DNA of 10,678 nt from Prevotellaceae bacterium (GTDB lineage: Bacteria > Bacteroidota > Bacteroidia > Bacteroidales > UBA932), in contig JAITOI010000228.1 of the NCBI GenBank assembly GCA_031289995.1, positions 1 through 10,678 on the forward strand. Direction: 5' to 3'. The translations under genes and the position numbers were made by a program. Positions 1 through 8,567 of this stretch are shown here, piece after piece. Within the stretch, counting starts at the first letter, position 1, and each line of letters starts with the position of its first letter. The notes beneath the pieces are model-generated. The model was not told the DNA's origin and did not search any database. It saw nothing but the letters and a program-made list of their open reading frames with translations.

Positions 1-2435
1 TTTCGGCCCAAGCAGCAGCCACGGCAGCCCTCATCCCGCTGCCCGAAAAATGCACCATGCAGGCAGGCCAATTTGTGCTCAACGCCAGCACAAAAATCGC
101 GCTCACCCCCAACGATGCGGCCATGCAGGGCGCAGTGGCGGTGTTCAACGATTTGCTGCAATCCGCCGCCGGATTTTCGCTGCCGGTGGTGGGCAGCGCG
201 GGCAGCAATGCCATTGTCTGCACGCTCAACCCAAAGCTGAAGGGCGATGAGGCCTACAAGCTGAAGGTGCAAAAAAACAAAATTCAGGTTGAGGCGAAAA
301 CGCCGCGCGGGATTTTTTATGCCCTGCAGACCGTGCGGCAATTGTTGCCGCAGCAAATCGAAGCTGGACGCTTGGTGCGCGATGTGGCCTGGGCCGTTCC
401 CTGCTTGGAGGTGGAGGACGCCCCCCGCTATGGCTACCGAGGCTTGCTCCTCGATGTGGCGCGCCACTTTATGACCAAGCAAGAGGTGATGCGCTACATC
501 GACCTGCTGGCCTACCACAAGCTGAACACCTTCCACTGGCATCTCACCGAAGACCAGGGCTGGCGTATCGAAATAAAAAAGTATCCCAAGCTGACCAAAA
601 CGGGCGCTTTTCGCGAGCAAACAAGGGAGGGATACATCGACAAAAACGGCAAAAAACAGGGGATGTGGGACAACAAGCGCCACGGCGGTTTCTACACCCA
701 GGAGGAGGTGAAGGAGGTGCTGGCCTACGCCGCAAAGCGCTTCGTGAACGTCATCCCCGAAATCGACATGCCCGGCCACATGCTGGCTGCGCTGGCCGCC
801 TACCCCGAGCTGTCGTGCTCCGGCGGGCCGTTCAGGGTCGAGGGGCGTTGGGGGGTGCACAACGACATCCTGTGCGCCGGCAAGGACACCACCTTCGCGT
901 TTATGGAGAATATCCTGACGGAAATCGTCGAGCTTTTTCCCTCGCACTACATTCACATTGGCGGCGACGAAGCGCCCAAAGTGCGCTGGAAGCATTGCTG
1001 CGACTGCCAGGCGAAAATCAAGGCGCTGGGGCTAAAGGACGAGCACGAGCTGCAGTCGTACTTCATCACCCGCATCGAAAAATTTCTTAACTCCAAGGGG
1101 AAAAAAATCATCGGCTGGGACGAAATCCTGGAGGGTGGCTTGGCGCCCGACGCCACCGTCATGTCGTGGCGCGGCGTGAAGGGCGGCATTGCGGCAGCCA
1201 AGCAGCATCACGACGTGATTATGACCCCCAACAGCCATCTCTACTTAAACTACTGCCAAATCAGCTCCAAAACCGAGCCATACTGCAACAACATGATAGC
1301 CTTAGAAACGGCCTACAGCTACGACCCAACGCCGGCGGAGCTTACGCCCGATGAGGCCAAGTACATCCTTGGCGTGCAGGGCAACATGTGGACAGAGCAC
1401 ACGCCCACCTTCGACCACGTGCTCCACATGGCCTATCCCCGTGCCGCGGCGGTGGCCGAAATAGGCTGGTCGCCCAAAGAACAAAAAAATTACAATAGCT
1501 TTATCACACGCCTACAGCAGGTGGCGAAACGCTACGAGGCTATGGGAATAACCACCTACAGTAAGGCTTTTTTGGGCGAAGAAAAAGCGACGGCTGACAA
1601 CCGCGCCACCCAGCTGCGCAACAATCTTTTTGCCCGCAACAAGAGCGCCGTGCTGGTGGTGGCGCACCGCGGCGACTGGCGCTATGCTCCCGAAAACTCC
1701 ATCGCCGCCATCGAGCACTCCATCCAAGTTGGGGTGGACGTGGTCGAAATTGACCTGCAGCTCACCAAGGACAGCGTCCTCATCCTCATGCACGATTCTA
1801 ATCTCGACCGCACCACCACCGGCAAGGGACGCATTGCCAGCTGGACTATGGATTCCATCCGCACGCTTTACCTCAAAAACGGAGCCAGCATCAAAACCAA
1901 GGAGAAGGTACCCACCCTCGAAGAGGCTTTGCTGGCGGCCAAAGGCAAGGTGCTTCTCAACCTCGACAAGGCCGACCGCTACTTCGATTTGGTGTATCGG
2001 GTGCTGCAAAAAACAGGCACCGCGCAGCAAATTATTATGAAGGGTTCTGGCTCGCCCGAAGAGGTGAAAAAGCGCTACGGAAAGTCCCTCGACGAGGTCA
2101 TCTACATGCCCATCGTGAAGCTCGATGAGGCGAATGCGGAGGCGCAGATTGAGCAGTTCGTGCAGCTGCTTTCGCCCGTCGCCTTCGAGCTGCTGTTTGT
2201 TGCCGACACCAACCCGCTGCCCAAAAAGTTGCCCGCCATCCTCAACGGCAAAGCCCTGATTTGGTACAACACGCTTTGGGATACGATGGCCGGCGGCCAC
2301 GACGACGACATGGCGCTCGACAACCCGCAGGCCGCCTACGGCTACCTCATCGACTCGCTCGACACGCGCATCATCCAAACCGATAGGGCAGAGCTGCTCT
2401 TAAATTTTTTGCGCCAGCGGAAAATGCACGAGTAG
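1..2435 (+). CDS. Secreted GH20 beta-N-acetylhexosaminidase fused to glycerophosphodiester phosphodiesterase (5' partial)
   Basis: The frame is open from base 3, so the true start lies upstream. The first visible residues (SAQAAATAALIPLPEKCTM) look like the end of a signal peptide running into the usual GH20 N-terminus, so ATG 57 is not the start. Numbering from Met at 57, a GH20b-like N-terminal domain covers about 1-113 and the TIM barrel about 124-500. The barrel carries HIGGDE with the catalytic Asp304-Glu305 pair of substrate-assisted hexosaminidases, plus GWDEI, GNMWTEH and AEIGWSP. After a linker of about 30 residues, a GDPD domain (about 533-789) shows AHRGDW (His537), EID (Glu564, Asp566) and MHD (His579). 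Spacing of these residues matches the catalytic His and metal ligands known in GDPDs. The third metal ligand, normally Glu, appears as Asp637 in NLDKAD. Expected reactions are removal of beta-GlcNAc/GalNAc and hydrolysis of glycerophosphodiesters to glycerol-3-phosphate, probably in the periplasm or at the cell surface. Both domains look intact and no stop or second signal peptide separates them. Confidence 0.93.
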   Translation, partial: SAQAAATAALIPLPEKCTMQAGQFVLNASTKIALTPNDAAMQGAVAVFNDLLQSAAGFSLPVVGSAGSNAIVCTLNPKLKGDEAYKLKVQKNKIQVEAKTPRGIFYALQTVRQLLPQQIEAGRLVRDVAWAVPCLEVEDAPRYGYRGLLLDVARHFMTKQEVMRYIDLLAYHKLNTFHWHLTEDQGWRIEIKKYPKLTKTGAFREQTREGYIDKNGKKQGMWDNKRHGGFYTQEEVKEVLAYAAKRFVNVIPEIDMPGHMLAALAAYPELSCSGGPFRVEGRWGVHNDILCAGKDTTFAFMENILTEIVELFPSHYIHIGGDEAPKVRWKHCCDCQAKIKALGLKDEHELQSYFITRIEKFLNSKGKKIIGWDEILEGGLAPDATVMSWRGVKGGIAAAKQHHDVIMTPNSHLYLNYCQISSKTEPYCNNMIALETAYSYDPTPAELTPDEAKYILGVQGNMWTEHTPTFDHVLHMAYPRAAAVAEIGWSPKEQKNYNSFITRLQQVAKRYEAMGITTYSKAFLGEEKATADNRATQLRNNLFARNKSAVLVVAHRGDWRYAPENSIAAIEHSIQVGVDVVEIDLQLTKDSVLILMHDSNLDRTTTGKGRIASWTMDSIRTLYLKNGASIKTKEKVPTLEEALLAAKGKVLLNLDKADRYFDLVYRVLQKTGTAQQIIMKGSGSPEEVKKRYGKSLDEVIYMPIVKLDEANAEAQIEQFVQLLSPVAFELLFVADTNPLPKKLPAILNGKALIWYNTLWDTMAGGHDDDMALDNPQAAYGYLIDSLDTRIIQTDRAELLLNFLRQRKMHE

Positions 2436-2437
2436 AA

Positions 2438-2512
2438 AATTTCAAAATCTTATTCTGCTTCGTGTTAATTCGTGTAATTCGTGGACAAATCCTCAAATCT
2501 TCAAATCTTCAA
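2438..2512 (+). repeat. Dispersed intergenic element, copy A (three TTCGTG units plus TCAAATCT repeats)
   Basis: The 77-bp gap before the first rhamnosidase contains a 30-bp core at 2459-2488 made of three TTCGTG units spaced 10 and 9 bp apart, followed by GACAA. A near-perfect copy (29 of 30 bases) sits at 9968-9997. Similarity continues on both sides: a TTTCAAA-containing stretch upstream, and TCAAATCTTCAAA downstream, here repeated (TCAAATCT twice, then TCAA), ending exactly at the ATG. It could be a dispersed extragenic repeat or a shared leader or promoter region. I see no clear Bacteroidota -7 box (TAnnTTTG) and no Shine-Dalgarno sequence. Confidence 0.85.
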
Positions 2513-5500
2513 ATGAAAATCTTTTTCTTCGCCGCCGCCACCCTTGCGGCAACCCTCGCCACCGCAGCCCCCATCGAGGTTTACGACCTGCGCTGCGACC
2601 TGATGAATGCGCCCCTCGGCGTGGACTCCGAGTTGCCCAAGCTGTCGTGGAAGCTGCGCTCCCTCGAGCGCGGCCAACGGCAAACAGCCTGGCAGCTGAT
2701 AGCCGCCTCCTCGCCCGCATTGCTGGCTGCCGACAGCGGCGACCTGTGGAGCAGCGGGCGGCGCAGCTCCGACCAGCAGCTCAACCTGCCCTACGAAGGA
2801 CGAGCGTTGAAATCATCCGAACAGGTGTTCTGGAAAGTGCGCGTGTGGGGCAGCAACGGCGAGGCTTCGCCCTGGAGCGCTACGGCCTCGTGGACGATGG
2901 GAATTTTGTCGCCCCGCGAGTGGAGAGCGCAGTGGATTACCGACGCTAATTTGCTGCCTTGGCTGCGCAAAAAAGTGGGCTACAAATCGCTTGTCAGCTC
3001 GCGCGAGGATGACGAAAAATGGCTCACCATCGACCTCGGCAAAGCCTACAGCATACAGGCTGTACGCCTCTACCCCGTGCGCCAGCTGCTGGAGGAAGCG
3101 CAGGGCTTTCCGTTGCGCTTTCGCATCGATGCGGCCAACAACGCCGCATTCAAAAATGCCACGCCAATTGCCGACTACACGGACAAAGATTTTCCCTACT
3201 CCAACACCACGCACAAAACCACCGTCCCCTCGTTTGATGCGCCCAGCGACGGCAGCGCCAACGCCCGCTACCTGCGGATTGTGGCCACCAAGCTGAGGCA
3301 GGACAACGGAAAATTCTACCTCGCATTGTTCCAAATCGAGGTCGTTGCCGACGGCAAAAATGTGGCTGCTGGCGCGAAGGTGTCGGCCAAGGACAGCGAC
3401 GAGAGCGGGATGTGGAGCAGGCAGGCATTGACCGACGGCTTGGAAGTTCGCGGTGCCAACCCCGGCGACAACTCCAGCCTGCTGCTGCGGCGCGAGTTTG
3501 CCGTAAAGCCTGCGCTCAAGCGCGCCCTCGTGCACGTCTCCGGGCTGGGGCACTACGAGCTGCGCGTCAACGGCAGCAAGGTAGGCGAAAGCTTGCTCAC
3601 CCCCGGCTGGACAACCTACGAAAAAACCGTGCTCTACGACACCTACGACCTCACCGCAATGCTACATGCCGGCGCGAAAAACGCCATCGGCATAACGCTT
3701 GCCGGCGGCATGTACAACGTGCGTGCCGACGGCAAACGCTACGTGAAATTCGAAAGCCTTTTCCACCCGCTCGTGGCAAGCTGCCACCTGCAATTGGACT
3801 ACGCCGACGGCAGCTCCGAAACCCTGCTCACCGACCCGCAGTGGAGGTGCAGCAGCGCTGGCGCCATCACCTTTTCCAACATCTTTGGCGGCGAAGATTA
3901 CGACGCCCGCATAGCTGCACAAATGGGCAAGTGGGACGCTCCCAACTACGACGACAAGGCCTGGAAAAATGCAGCTGTCGCCAGCGGACTTGGCACCCTG
4001 CGCGGAGCCTCGCACGCCGCACCGCCCATGCGCACCTACGAAACGCTGACGCCGCTGCGCCTCCGCCAGCTCAAGCCCGACACGCTCGTGTACGACCTGG
4101 GGCAAAACGCCTCCATCATGCCCCGCATTCGCGTGCGCGGGCCTAAGGGCGCAGTCATCAAGCTCACCCCATCGGAGCTGCTGCACAGCAACGGCACCCT
4201 CAACCGTGGCTCGCAAACGCGCGGAACCTACGAAACTTTTTGGCAGTACACGCTCAACGGCGACACCGATGGCGAGCTCTGGATGCCGCAGTTTTTCTAC
4301 CACGGCGCACGCTACCTGCAGGCCACGCTGCTGCCCGCCGTCGCTGGCGGAGACTTGCCTGCGGTGGAAGAGCTGGAGGGCGTGGTGGTGCATAGCGCCT
4401 CGCCTGCCGCAGGTGAGTTCGCCTGCTCCAACGAGCTCTTCAACCGCGTGCACACCCTGGTGCGATGGGCGCAGCGAAGCAACACCATGTCCGTGCTCAC
4501 CGACTGTCCGCACCGCGAAAAGCTCGGCTGGCTCGAGCAGTACCACCTCAACGGCCCCGCGATGATGTACGAGTTCGACCTCGCCCAGCTCTTCCGCAAA
4601 ACCTTTGGCGACATGGCCGACGCGCAAACGACCGACGGTTTGGTGCCCGACATTGCGCCCGAGTACGTGATTTTTTCCAACGGCTTTCGCGACTCGCCCG
4701 AATGGGGCAGCGCCTTTATCCTCGCGGCTTGGCAGCAGTACCTGTTCACCGCCGACCTCACCGTTTTTCAGCGCTACTACCCCGCCATGTGCCGCTACGC
4801 AAGCTACCTGCGCAGCAAAGCTAAGGATGGCATTCTCGACTTCGGATTGGGCGACTGGTACGACGTTGGCCCCAAAGGTCCAGGCTTTGCCCAGCTCACA
4901 CCCGTTGCGCTTACGGCCACCGCCACGTTCTACGAAGACCTGAAAACCCTCTCGTCCATTGCCGCGCTGCTCGGCAAAGCCGACGATGCCAAGCGCTACG
5001 CAGACGAAGCCGCCACCCTGCGCCGCGCCTACAACAGCGCGTTTTGGGACAAGGTAGCAGGGGTGTACGCCACAGGCTCGCAGTGCGCCAACGCCATCTC
5101 GCTGGTGTTTGGGCTTGCCGAGCCGCACGACCGCGACCGCATTGTGAGCGCCCTCGTGAGCGACGTGGACAAAAAAGGCTTGACCGCAGGCGATGTGGGC
5201 TACCGCTACCTGCTCCGTGCGCTCGCCGACGCGGGCAGGTCTGACGTCATCTACCGCCTCAACAATCAGTCCGCCAAACCCGGCTACGGATACCAGCTGG
5301 CGCAAGGCGCAACCAGCCTTCCCGAGTCCTGGAAGGCGGGCAAAGGCAGCTCGCACAACCACTTCATGCTGGGGCAAATCAACGAGTGGTTCTACCACGA
5401 TCTGGCAGGCATTCGCCCCGACGCCGCCGCACCCGGATTCCGCCACATCATCATCGCCCCGCAGCCCGCCAACGGCTTGCAGTGGGCAACGGCCACCTAC

Positions 5501-5707
5501 CGCTCGCCCTACGGCGACATCGTTTCGTCGTGGAAAAAGGAGGCAGGGCAATTCGTGCTCGAGCTGAGCATCCCAGCAGGCACAACGGCCACCGTGCATT
5601 TCCCCAACCCCGATGTAGCGGTCGCGGACGAGGCCTTGGGCATCATCTCCGAAAAGGGCGTGCTCGAATTGCCGTCGGGGACGTACAAACTTCTGCAGAA
5701 ATTTTGA
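2513..5707 (+). CDS. Secreted GH78 alpha-L-rhamnosidase with inserted discoidin-like domain
   Basis: The predicted role is hydrolysis of terminal alpha-L-rhamnose from glycans outside the cytoplasm. I chose ATG 2513 because it begins a clear signal peptide (MKIFFFAAATLAATLATA, cut near residue 18 or 19). The in-frame GTG at 2462 lies inside the intergenic repeat. The mature protein has an N-terminal Ig-like domain (about 22-140, LRCDLMNAPLGVD), an inserted galactose-binding/F5-8 type C-like domain (about 150-320, with EKWLTIDLGKAYSIQAVRL and ARYLRI), the rhamnosidase N domain (about 332-510, HYELRVNGSKVG), a concanavalin-like domain (about 526-630, VYDLGQN), the (alpha/alpha)6 catalytic barrel (about 634-965) and a C-terminal beta domain. 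The catalytic signature is TDCPHREKLGW, with Asp664 and Glu669. Glu938 in LPESW is the likely partner acid, close to SSHNHFMLG. At 1064 residues it is longer than the second GH78, mostly because of the insertion. It begins 77 bp after the GH20-GDPD gene. The linkage it cleaves cannot be read from sequence. Confidence 0.94.
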   Translation: MKIFFFAAATLAATLATAAPIEVYDLRCDLMNAPLGVDSELPKLSWKLRSLERGQRQTAWQLIAASSPALLAADSGDLWSSGRRSSDQQLNLPYEGRALKSSEQVFWKVRVWGSNGEASPWSATASWTMGILSPREWRAQWITDANLLPWLRKKVGYKSLVSSREDDEKWLTIDLGKAYSIQAVRLYPVRQLLEEAQGFPLRFRIDAANNAAFKNATPIADYTDKDFPYSNTTHKTTVPSFDAPSDGSANARYLRIVATKLRQDNGKFYLALFQIEVVADGKNVAAGAKVSAKDSDESGMWSRQALTDGLEVRGANPGDNSSLLLRREFAVKPALKRALVHVSGLGHYELRVNGSKVGESLLTPGWTTYEKTVLYDTYDLTAMLHAGAKNAIGITLAGGMYNVRADGKRYVKFESLFHPLVASCHLQLDYADGSSETLLTDPQWRCSSAGAITFSNIFGGEDYDARIAAQMGKWDAPNYDDKAWKNAAVASGLGTLRGASHAAPPMRTYETLTPLRLRQLKPDTLVYDLGQNASIMPRIRVRGPKGAVIKLTPSELLHSNGTLNRGSQTRGTYETFWQYTLNGDTDGELWMPQFFYHGARYLQATLLPAVAGGDLPAVEELEGVVVHSASPAAGEFACSNELFNRVHTLVRWAQRSNTMSVLTDCPHREKLGWLEQYHLNGPAMMYEFDLAQLFRKTFGDMADAQTTDGLVPDIAPEYVIFSNGFRDSPEWGSAFILAAWQQYLFTADLTVFQRYYPAMCRYASYLRSKAKDGILDFGLGDWYDVGPKGPGFAQLTPVALTATATFYEDLKTLSSIAALLGKADDAKRYADEAATLRRAYNSAFWDKVAGVYATGSQCANAISLVFGLAEPHDRDRIVSALVSDVDKKGLTAGDVGYRYLLRALADAGRSDVIYRLNNQSAKPGYGYQLAQGATSLPESWKAGKGSSHNHFMLGQINEWFYHDLAGIRPDAAAPGFRHIIIAPQPANGLQWATATYRSPYGDIVSSWKKEAGQFVLELSIPAGTTATVHFPNPDVAVADEALGIISEKGVLELPSGTYKLLQKF

Positions 5708-5748
5708 GCCATGATGCCTGAGCTAATTGCAGCAAATTTAATTCGCGA

Positions 5749-8526
5749 ATGATGAGCAAGACAACAGCTATCGCCATAATCATAACCTGCCTTTTTACAG
5801 GCATCCATGCACAGTCGATGGGCCTCTACCACCTAAACGACTTGCGCTGCGAATACATGACCAATCCCTCTGGCATTGATGTGGCCGCCCCCCGATTTTC
5901 ATGGACAATCGCTGCCGATGAGCGAGGCGTTTACCAAGAGGCATACAGGATAATTGTAAGCCACAATCGTGCCGATGTGCAGCAGCTGAAGGGGAATAGC
6001 TGGGATTCCGGCTGGAGAAACTCGGACAATACCATCAACGTGGCGTATGAGGGGAGTGCCTTGGAGAGCAATCACCCGTATTTCTGGCGGGTTGGCGCTC
6101 GCATCAACGGGCAGGAGCTGTGGAGCGAGCCTGCAGCTTTCCACACGGGAATGCTTCACTACAACGACTGGAGCGCAGCCTGGATTAGCACGGAGGAGGA
6201 GCTTGTTCACGCAAGCCCTTTGCTAAGAAAATCTTTTGTTGCCGATAAAAGAATCAAGGAGGCGCATGCCTACGTTGCAGCGGCGGGCTTTTACGAGCTG
6301 TACGTCAATGGTCAAAAGGTGGGTAGCCACGTGATGCATCCCGCCATTACCGACTATCGCAAAACGCTGCTGTATTCCGTTTACGACCTGTCCGACATGC
6401 TAAACAAAGGCAACAACGCTTTGGGTTTGATGCTTGGCAACGGCGCGTACAACATCCGAAAAAGCAAGGAACGCTACAGCTGGGGTAGCGAATCGCGGTT
6501 GGGCAATCCTTGCGTCATGCTACAGCTGCAGGTAACGTTCGACGACGGCAGCGAAGCGGTTATCACCACCGGCGAGGGCTGGAAATACACCTTCGGCTCC
6601 ATTACCTACAACAACATCTACGGCGGCGAGGACTACGATGCACGCAAGGATGTCGCAGGATGGTCTGATGCCGGATTTGATGATGCGAAATGGAAGCGGG
6701 TTGCCGTTGTGCCAAGTCCGGGAGGGCAGCTTAAGTGGCAGGCTACGCCCATTGAGGTAACGGAAACATTGCCCCCCGTCGCCTCCTCCACGCCTGCCAG
6801 AGGAGTTTACCTGTTCGACCTTGGGCAGAATATCGCCGGATGGTGGCGCATCGAGCTACAGGGACGTGCCGGACAAACCATCCGCGTGCGAGGCGCCGAA
6901 ACCCTCAACAATGCCCTCTTCCCGAAGCCGCTGGAGGACGGCGACCGCCTGAGCAACAAGTTCAGCTACCACGCAAGCGTATGGACAGACTACACGCTGC
7001 GAAGCGACAATAAAGAGCTGTACGAACCCCGCTTTTTCTACACCGGATTTCGCTACATCGAGATAGCTGTTAGCGACAGCATCGCCTTAAATCAGCTCCG
7101 CGTGGAGGGACGTGTGGTGCGCTCGGCTTTGCCAAGCGCGGGGCAATGGACTTCCTCCAACACGCTGCTCAACAAAATCCATCAGGCGGGGCTATGGTCG
7201 CAAAAAGCCAACACCGTTGGCTATCCCACCGACTGCCCCCACCGCGAAAAAGGCGCCTACAATGGCGACGGGCAGGTGATTGCCGAAACATCCATGCACG
7301 ATTTCCTAATGGCACCGTTCTACTACAAGTGGCTCGACGACATGCGCGACTCGCAGGAGCCTAACGGACGAGTGCCCAACACCTCGCCGCCTGTTGTGGG
7401 GGGCATGGGCGGAGGGGTTGCCTGGGGCAGCGCCTACGTGCTACTCCCCTGGTGGATGTACCACTACTACGACGATGTGAGGGTCTTGAAAGAGCATTAT
7501 CCCACCATGAAAAAGTACATCAACTACCTAAAAACGCTGGCACGCACCGATAGCCATCCGGCGGAGCCATACATCATCAATGACTTCGACGGATACTGGT
7601 ATTCCTTAGGCGAGTGGTGCTCGCCCAACCTGCGCGATTGCCCCAATCACGCCGTGGTAAACACGTTTTACTACTACTACGACACCCGTTTGATGGCGCA
7701 AATAGCAGCGGTGCTGGGCTACCCGAACGACGCGCAGCAATTCCTATCGCTGAGCGACACCATCAAGGCGGCATTCAACGCCAAGTTTTTCAACCAGGAG
7801 AGCTTGCTATACGGCGTTGACACCACCTACCAGACCTACCAGCTGCTCGCGCTCCTTGGCAAGCTTGTCCCCAACGATGAGCTGCGCGAAGGAGTGCTGA
7901 AGACGCTTACCGACGACCTCCGCAACCGAGACTACCACCTGAACACGGGCATCATCGGCACGAAATACCTGTTGCCCGCGCTGGCTGAAGCGGGACACCA
8001 CCAGGAGGCATACCTCACCGCCATTCAGGAAACCTACCCCAGCTACGGCTTCTGGCTAAACAACCATTCCACCACGCTGCTGGAGAAGTGGGATGGGCAA
8101 AACTCGCACAACCACCAGATGTTCGGCGCGGTGGTGGAGTACTTCTACAAGTATCTGGCAGGCATCCGCTCGCCAATGGAGGAAGAAACCACCATCGGCT
8201 ACAAGCATGTCCGCCTGCAACCCTGCCTGCCAAATGGCCTGCAAAATGTCGAGGCGAGCATGCAAACAATGTCGGGAAAAATTGTCTCCGGATGGGAGCG
8301 GCACGACCGGCAAACGCTGTATCACGTGTCCGTTCCGGCGAACACCACCGCCACGCTGGTGCTGCCCGATGCCCTCCTGTCGAGGGTGGTCGAAAGCGGC
8401 GCAACGGTGTGGGAAAACGGCAAATTTGCTGGCAGCGCACGAGGCATTAGCGGCATAAAAGCAGACAACAGCTGCCTGCACGTGTCGCTCAAATCGGGCA
8501 GCTATCGGTTCGTCGTTTCGGAGTAG
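5749..8526 (+). CDS. Secreted GH78 alpha-L-rhamnosidase (second, divergent)
   Basis: This is a second exo-acting alpha-L-rhamnosidase, 925 residues, predicted to be exported. Translation starts at ATGATG (5749 or 5752, not distinguishable) and the signal peptide MMSKTTAIAIIITCLFTGIHA ends at residue 21 with an A-x-A-like site (IHA). There is no lipobox. Domains are Ig-like (about 24-130, LRCEYMTNPSGID), rhamnosidase N domain (about 173-340, FYELYVNGQKVG), concanavalin-like (about 354-460, YLFDLGQN), (alpha/alpha)6 catalytic barrel (about 465-805) and C-terminal beta domain. The catalytic motif is TDCPHREKGAYNGDGQ with Asp495, Glu500 and Asp507. Glu779 in LLEKW, before NSHNHQMFG, is the likely second acid. 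It shares domain order with its neighbour but lacks the discoidin-like insertion and is only distantly similar, so this is not a recent tandem duplication. Its first part is visibly poorer in GC than the preceding gene. The 41-bp gap suggests co-transcription with the preceding gene. Confidence 0.94.
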   Translation: MMSKTTAIAIIITCLFTGIHAQSMGLYHLNDLRCEYMTNPSGIDVAAPRFSWTIAADERGVYQEAYRIIVSHNRADVQQLKGNSWDSGWRNSDNTINVAYEGSALESNHPYFWRVGARINGQELWSEPAAFHTGMLHYNDWSAAWISTEEELVHASPLLRKSFVADKRIKEAHAYVAAAGFYELYVNGQKVGSHVMHPAITDYRKTLLYSVYDLSDMLNKGNNALGLMLGNGAYNIRKSKERYSWGSESRLGNPCVMLQLQVTFDDGSEAVITTGEGWKYTFGSITYNNIYGGEDYDARKDVAGWSDAGFDDAKWKRVAVVPSPGGQLKWQATPIEVTETLPPVASSTPARGVYLFDLGQNIAGWWRIELQGRAGQTIRVRGAETLNNALFPKPLEDGDRLSNKFSYHASVWTDYTLRSDNKELYEPRFFYTGFRYIEIAVSDSIALNQLRVEGRVVRSALPSAGQWTSSNTLLNKIHQAGLWSQKANTVGYPTDCPHREKGAYNGDGQVIAETSMHDFLMAPFYYKWLDDMRDSQEPNGRVPNTSPPVVGGMGGGVAWGSAYVLLPWWMYHYYDDVRVLKEHYPTMKKYINYLKTLARTDSHPAEPYIINDFDGYWYSLGEWCSPNLRDCPNHAVVNTFYYYYDTRLMAQIAAVLGYPNDAQQFLSLSDTIKAAFNAKFFNQESLLYGVDTTYQTYQLLALLGKLVPNDELREGVLKTLTDDLRNRDYHLNTGIIGTKYLLPALAEAGHHQEAYLTAIQETYPSYGFWLNNHSTTLLEKWDGQNSHNHQMFGAVVEYFYKYLAGIRSPMEEETTIGYKHVRLQPCLPNGLQNVEASMQTMSGKIVSGWERHDRQTLYHVSVPANTTATLVLPDALLSRVVESGATVWENGKFAGSARGISGIKADNSCLHVSLKSGSYRFVVSE

Positions 8527-8567
8527 TAAATTGTAGTAGAAATAGAAAAAATAAAAACACCATTATC

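Noticed and set aside
57..59. ATG 57 as the start of the GH20-GDPD gene
   Set aside because: The frame is open to the left edge and encodes residues typical of the GH20 N-terminus before this Met, so the real start is outside the window.
1512..2378. 288-codon open frame on the - strand
   Set aside because: It is antisense to the GDPD domain with no recognisable features, and is explained by codon bias of the + strand gene.
2462..2512. GTG 2462 as start of the first rhamnosidase
   Set aside because: It would translate the intergenic TTCGTG repeat and bury the signal peptide that begins cleanly at ATG 2513.
3662..5599. 645-codon open frame on the - strand
   Set aside because: It lies entirely inside the well-supported GH78 gene, is rich in V, G, A and R as expected from antisense of a GC-rich gene, and shows no recognisable motif or signal.
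2513..8526. Recent tandem duplication of the GH78 genes
   Set aside because: The two proteins share domain order and a few motifs, but differ in most residues, in length and in the catalytic loop, so they are old paralogues or separately acquired.
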